A stretch of 64,000 bases of DNA from Candidatus Denitrolinea symbiosum (GTDB lineage Bacteria; Chloroflexota; Anaerolineae; Anaerolineales; Villigracilaceae): the NCBI GenBank assembly GCA_017312345.1, contig BLAA01000001.1, positions 2,294,001-2,358,000 of the forward strand. The letters are read 5' to 3'. The translations under genes were made by a program, and so were the position numbers. Below, one piece after another: positions 60,021-64,000 of this stretch. The notes below the pieces were generated by a model, which did no database searches, had not been told where the DNA came from, and worked only from the letters and a program-made list of their open reading frames with translations. Numbering within the stretch: the first letter of the stretch is position 1; each line of letters begins with the position of its first letter.

Positions 60021-61364
60021 TTACCGGGTGGCTTCGGGAGCCAGGTTCCTGGTCAGTTCTTCTTCCTCAGCTTGTTCCTTGGCGGCAAGTTCAACCAATT
60101 CTTCATCCGAGAGGTTGCGAGCGCGCTTGACTTTTTCGAGATCAATCACGTTTTCGCTCTTGGCCACCAGCATGGCTGCCAGCGCATCGCCGTCCACGTT
60201 GAGGATGGTGCGAAGCATGCCGACAAAGATTTCAATGCCAGCGAACAGCGCGATGGATTCGAGCGGCAGCCCCATCTGCGGTACGACAATGGTTAACGAG
60301 ACAATCCCGGCGCCGGGTACAACTGCGTTTGCCACCGATGCCAGAGTGCACAGAATGACCATGAAGAGGATGTCGCCAGCCGAGAAGGACACGGCATACA
60401 TCTGCGCGATGGTGATTAGGGTGATGGTCATGTGGATGGCAGCCCCGTTGCTGTTGAGCGTGACGCCCAGAGGCATCATGATTCGGCTGACCTTTTTGCC
60501 AACGCCCAGTTTGTTCTCCACATCCTGCATGGCGGTGGGCAGGGTGACGGCCGAGGAGCCGGTGGCGACTGCCATGGCTGACATGCGTCCCAGCCCGCGA
60601 ACGATATCGCCAATGCCCACCCGAGTTACGCCGGATACAACCAGGATGTAGACAGTAATGAAAGCCAGGTCAATGACCGCGAAAACCCCAAGGTATTTTG
60701 CCAGAGGAATAACCACCTGGATACCGTACGAAGCGATCGAGGAGGCGATCAAAGCGAACACGCCATAGGGAGCGACCTGCATGATCATAGTGATCACGCG
60801 CAAGATGACCCTGTTGAACTCTTTGATCATGTCAAAGAGCGCCAGGTTGCTATCCTTGCCGACAAAGCTGATGGCAATCCCGAAGAACAACGCGAAGATG
60901 ATGGCTTGCATGATATTGCCGTCGGACATGGCTTTGATTGCGTTGATGGGGATGAAGTTTAACAACGTGTCCCAGATGGTGGTCTTGTTGGCTTCCACGG
61001 TCACCGTTGTTTGAATCGCCGACAGGTCCAGCCCGGCGCCTGGTTTCAACAGGTAGCCGATCACAACCGCAAACACAGACGCGATCAACGAACTGAGGAA
61101 AAAGACTACTAGCGTCTTATATCCGATCTTGCCGAGTTCGTTCATTTTCAGTCCGCCGATAGCCTGGATGATCTGTCCCATCACCAGCAGAATGATGGAC
61201 ATCTGAATGAGACGAAGGAAAATCTGTCCAATCGTTTTAAGTATGTCGGTGACGATCGGATTGGCTGGGACGAGCAGACCGAAGAGCATGCCGAGCACGA
61301 CGGCAATTAAGATCCAGGTGGTCATTCCGATCTTCTTTTTGGACTTGCCTTGGGCTTGTGCCAT
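60021..61364 (-). CDS. Dicarboxylate/amino acid:cation symporter (DAACS), copy 1
   Basis: The ATG at 61364 (MAQAQGKSKKKIGMTT) has GGAGGAATGAA upstream and gives 447 residues; the frame is open further into the previous gene. It shares the DAACS motifs of its neighbour: ATGSSAVTLPTAMQDVEN, PLGVTLNSNGAAIHMTITLI and VVPGAGIVSLTIVVPQMGLP. A charged C-terminal tail rich in glutamate (ELVELAAKEQAEEEELTR) distinguishes it from copy 2. The two copies could form a heteromer or handle different substrates. It starts one base after the DUF2877 gene stop. Confidence 0.87.
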   Translation of the reverse strand: MAQAQGKSKKKIGMTTWILIAVVLGMLFGLLVPANPIVTDILKTIGQIFLRLIQMSIILLVMGQIIQAIGGLKMNELGKIGYKTLVVFFLSSLIASVFAVVIGYLLKPGAGLDLSAIQTTVTVEANKTTIWDTLLNFIPINAIKAMSDGNIMQAIIFALFFGIAISFVGKDSNLALFDMIKEFNRVILRVITMIMQVAPYGVFALIASSIASYGIQVVIPLAKYLGVFAVIDLAFITVYILVVSGVTRVGIGDIVRGLGRMSAMAVATGSSAVTLPTAMQDVENKLGVGKKVSRIMMPLGVTLNSNGAAIHMTITLITIAQMYAVSFSAGDILFMVILCTLASVANAVVPGAGIVSLTIVVPQMGLPLESIALFAGIEIFVGMLRTILNVDGDALAAMLVAKSENVIDLEKVKRARNLSDEELVELAAKEQAEEEELTRNLAPEATR

Positions 61365-61365
61365 T

Positions 61366-62265
61366 TCATTCCTCCAAACATTGTTTGAAAAAGGTGGGGT
61401 TGAAAAACAAACGCTTACTGACGAAGGAGGCTTTTGACCTGCCTTCGAGTTTCGTAACGCCAAGACTCATACCCATCAACGAGTCGTAGCCTGATGTGGA
61501 ACCGATTGTTGTGATTTGTTCGATAGCCGACCTCAATCTGTCAGGATCTTCCAGGGCAGTCGCCTGGCAAAACATTTGGAAATACTCGCTGATATAACCA
61601 TTCGCCAGGTCTCTCAGATAAGCCGCGCTGATACTGGTGGTGCTGCGTTCGATGAAATCGAGCAGCGGCTGCGTCAAACCTGAGGCTTGCCCAAACAGTT
61701 TTAACGCCAGGAAAAAGCCCAGCAAAATATCATCTCCGCTGGGCGTCAGTCCCTTACCCCGGCCCACAAGGTAGCGCGCTGCTGCTTGGAATGCTTCAGA
61801 GTGAACATCTTCCTGGATTAGGGTGTTTAAATGGACCCAGTCTTGCTCTGTGAGCGCCAAGCCAAGCGACGCGGCGGCATTGACCGCTTCCAGCGCCTGG
61901 CGGAGGATTGCCAACCGCCGCGGCGCCGTTTCAACCGGATGCAGCGACAAGTCAATACTCTGCAGCCGGGCTGTTTCAATCTGAACAATGGGGCCGTATG
62001 TGGGGTAGATAGTGAGGGTGACGCCATTTGTTTTCACCAAATCGCCCGTTTCCAGACTGGGAAGGATATCGTCCATCTGGCTGTCCGAAATCCGCATGCC
62101 AAAGCTGGAAAGTTGCCCGCCCGCCCGACGAATGTGAACCAAACCCTGCTCGAAGCCGATATTAAAACTCTGGCTGAAAAGGCTGTGGATTTTCCCATTT
62201 CGGGAGCGGGCGAGAATCTGGGGTAATGAGGAACTCATTACCCCAGACAAAGAACCTGAGATCAT
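61366..62265 (-). CDS. DUF2877 protein (AllH-like)
   Basis: A 299-residue protein carrying the DUF2877 signature GRGKGLTPSGDDILLGFFLA (about 168-187), a motif likely to bind a ligand phosphate or metal. In enteric bacteria the DUF2877, FdrA and DUF1116 genes (allHFG, yahEFG) sit together and the Fdr-type products work as an oxamate carbamoyltransferase complex. Here the ATG overlaps the stop of the fused FdrA-DUF1116 gene by four bases (ATGA), so the same complex is expected. The exact substrate of this operon is unknown. Confidence 0.82.
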   Translation of the reverse strand: MISGSLSGVMSSSLPQILARSRNGKIHSLFSQSFNIGFEQGLVHIRRAGGQLSSFGMRISDSQMDDILPSLETGDLVKTNGVTLTIYPTYGPIVQIETARLQSIDLSLHPVETAPRRLAILRQALEAVNAAASLGLALTEQDWVHLNTLIQEDVHSEAFQAAARYLVGRGKGLTPSGDDILLGFFLALKLFGQASGLTQPLLDFIERSTTSISAAYLRDLANGYISEYFQMFCQATALEDPDRLRSAIEQITTIGSTSGYDSLMGMSLGVTKLEGRSKASFVSKRLFFNPTFFKQCLEE

Positions 62266-64000
62266 TCGGCGTCAATTCCCAGTTTTTTGGCGTAGGCAAG
62301 AATGGCTTTTTCGAAACAGGCCAGTGGGGCGGTCGCCGTTCCGGCGCCGACCTGTCCGACTCCCGCCTTTTTGTGGGCGATGCCGGTGTTGATCAGCGGG
62401 GTGATGCCCGTGGCGACGACTTTGACAGCGTCAATGCCCAGACAGGCGCCCTTGAAATTCCAGTTCGGGATACTCCAATTGGGATTGTTGGACAGACAAA
62501 TCGAGTTCATCTCATTCGACACTCTCAGAGCATCGTCATAACCGCCTCCGGAACCCACGAAACGCGTCACGGCTGGAGCGGCCACGGTCACCATTGCGCC
62601 TACTCCCACGGTTTCGGTGATGGCGCTGTCGCCGATATCGGGATTGGCATCCTCCTCGGTGTAACCGGTGAAGTACAGCCCGTGCGGCGTGTTGACCGGC
62701 GCGGTGAACCAGTCATCGCCCATTCCGGCAATCCGGATGCCGAAATCTTTGCCGTTGCGGGTCATCGTGGTTACTACGGTGCCTTCTTGGATCTTGCGGG
62801 CATAGTCAACGATCGCCTTGCCCACTGCCATCATCACGTTCAAGAAGAACTGATCGGTGTTCGCCAGGAAGCGGAGTACGTCCTGCTTGTCCTTGCGATC
62901 CATCTCCAGCGCATCGATCAATGGGACCAATTCCTTCAACAGCACCAGGGTGCCGGCAATGTTACGCTGATGGAACTCATCACCCATGGTGATTGCCTTG
63001 GAGATGACAACATTCAGGTTGATGCCGTCTGGCGTGCTTTTGACGGCTTTCGCGATGGTTGGACCAAGCACGTCAGCCATCCAATGCAGGCGATTGACGA
63101 CCTCTTCGCTAAATGCGCCAAAGCGCAACACCTTGCCAATGCCCTCGTTCATGGTGCAATAAGCAACCGTGCCATCCGCCTTGTTTTCGACCACCAACAC
63201 TGCCATGTTGCCGGAGGTGATGCCGCCCATGGGGCCTACCGCGTTGACATGGTGACAGGGCATGAATTCAACTTCACCGGCTTCCAACATACGACGCGCC
63301 TCGGCTTCGTCTTTCGCCCAACCCTCAAACAACGCGGCGCCGACGCACGAGCCTTGCATTGGCCCGGTCATTTCTGAATACTGGATGGGCGGGCCGGCAT
63401 GCAGCAACACCTTACGATTTAGCGCCTCGATCACGGACTTGGCGGGCACGACGTCCACCAGGAAGGGCTGCGAGTCGCGCATACGCTCGATAACCTGCTG
63501 GTTGGCGGCCGCGACCGACTCGAGTTTGGAAATCCTGTTCAAAATGCGGATGAGTTTCTTATTACCGCCAGCAATTGGCCGCCAGGAATATTGCACTGAT
63601 TTACCGCCAAATTTGCGGATCGATTCGTTGAAGCTTTCCAGACCAATGTTGATAACACGCGGCTTGGCGGTCAACAATGTCATCAATGGACTACTGGGTT
63701 GGGGTAGGGCTACTTTTTGGAAATCGCGACCGACGACCTGTTTGTCGACTTCGGTGTAAGTAACGCCCTTGAGTTGCAGCGCCAGACGTACCGCTTTTGC
63801 GTTGCTATCTTCCACCAGCGCGCCGGCCGCCTTGAGCGTTGCCGCCGACTGGTCATAATTTTGCGGATCTTGCCGGGTTCCACAAACTGTGGCGACAACA
63901 TAAAGCTGTCGGCCTGCTTTGCGAGCGTTTTCGAGCGTTTCGCGGATTACGGGCGCCAGAACTCCAGCCATATCGGGGTGTGAACCGTAACCGAGCGCTA
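62262..64000 (-). CDS. Fused FdrA C-terminal domain + DUF1116 (AllF-AllG-like), 5' end outside window
   Basis: The frame is open to base 64000 (ALGYGSHPDMAGVLAPVI at the visible start), so the protein begins outside the window. The visible 579 residues comprise the end of an FdrA succinyl-CoA-synthetase-like domain (GYGSHPDMAG, then VVATVCGTRQDPQNYDQSAA) and, from about residue 80 onward, a full DUF1116 domain (GPMQGSCVGAALFEGWAKDE, EFMPCHHVNAVGPMGGITSG, YCTMNEGIGKVLRFGAF). The two are separate genes in E. coli (fdrA and ylbE). An internal linker of about 30 residues joins them without a stop. Carbamoyl or acyl-phosphate transfer is the inferred activity. Confidence 0.85.
   Translation of the reverse strand, partial: ALGYGSHPDMAGVLAPVIRETLENARKAGRQLYVVATVCGTRQDPQNYDQSAATLKAAGALVEDSNAKAVRLALQLKGVTYTEVDKQVVGRDFQKVALPQPSSPLMTLLTAKPRVINIGLESFNESIRKFGGKSVQYSWRPIAGGNKKLIRILNRISKLESVAAANQQVIERMRDSQPFLVDVVPAKSVIEALNRKVLLHAGPPIQYSEMTGPMQGSCVGAALFEGWAKDEAEARRMLEAGEVEFMPCHHVNAVGPMGGITSGNMAVLVVENKADGTVAYCTMNEGIGKVLRFGAFSEEVVNRLHWMADVLGPTIAKAVKSTPDGINLNVVISKAITMGDEFHQRNIAGTLVLLKELVPLIDALEMDRKDKQDVLRFLANTDQFFLNVMMAVGKAIVDYARKIQEGTVVTTMTRNGKDFGIRIAGMGDDWFTAPVNTPHGLYFTGYTEEDANPDIGDSAITETVGVGAMVTVAAPAVTRFVGSGGGYDDALRVSNEMNSICLSNNPNWSIPNWNFKGACLGIDAVKVVATGITPLINTGIAHKKAGVGQVGAGTATAPLACFEKAILAYAKKLGIDAE

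Overview
The window looks like a chromosomal segment of a Chloroflexota bacterium, probably of the Anaerolineae. This is an inference from style: very large MalT-like and NB-ARC/TPR regulators, lipoproteins with NBR1-type Ig domains, AT-rich -10 boxes sitting directly on start codons, and low-complexity CTCTGC-type intergenic tracts. There is no rRNA gene to settle it, and I see no tRNA, rRNA or CRISPR array.

Layout. (1) 1-19.8 kb: a surface-polysaccharide cluster, all on the + strand. It holds the end of a Wzt-like ABC exporter ATPase, four GT2 and six GT4 glycosyltransferases, three SAM methyltransferases, an O-antigen ligase/polymerase, a polysaccharide deacetylase, a CapK-like adenylate-forming enzyme and a polyprenyl-phosphate sugar transferase with its two domains in inverted order. 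The first 13 kb are AT-rich, the next 3 kb intermediate, and from about 16.47 kb the DNA is GC-rich, so the first part was probably acquired. (2) 19.9-43.0 kb: an amine-catabolic island. An Lrp/AsnC regulator is followed by four PLP class-III aminotransferases of different types (five counting the last gene), a CoA-acylating methylmalonate/malonate-semialdehyde dehydrogenase, putrescine aminotransferase, the complete PotABCD polyamine importer, a saccharopine-dehydrogenase-like protein, a tungsten-type aldehyde:ferredoxin oxidoreductase, two aldehyde dehydrogenases (one aminobutyraldehyde type) and GABA aminotransferase. Together these can take up putrescine/spermidine and convert putrescine to succinate; the other genes could handle the aminopropyl half of spermidine. 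An AT-rich restriction-modification pair (23.3-25.5 kb) and a VapBC toxin-antitoxin pair (40.8-41.5 kb) are embedded in it.

(3) 43.0-47.7 kb: uvrC, then a scar region: a two-gene pair whose second gene is cut by an IS1595-type insertion sequence (transposase broken by a one-base frameshift), followed by a glmS gene missing its first half and by an IS5-type transposase remnant. (4) 47.7-58.1 kb: a minus-strand XRE/NB-ARC/TPR regulator divergent from a CPBP membrane protease, with two related palindromes between them; a SnoaL-like protein; a MalT-type LuxR regulator; a run of small membrane proteins; and a surface lipoprotein. (5) 58.1-58.4 kb: a 145-bp MITE-like element with 12-bp terminal inverted repeats and an 8-bp target duplication, followed by a second palindromic repeat. 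(6) 58.7-64.0 kb, minus strand: an operon of a fused FdrA-DUF1116 protein, a DUF2877 (AllH-like) protein and two paralogous dicarboxylate/amino-acid:cation symporters, suggesting uptake and carbamoyl-transfer catabolism of a carboxylated nitrogen compound.

The best candidates for something undescribed are the polyamine island, with its saccharopine-dehydrogenase-like and aldehyde:ferredoxin oxidoreductase members; the FdrA-DUF1116 fusion operon; the domain-inverted sugar transferase; and the twin palindrome facing the NB-ARC regulator.
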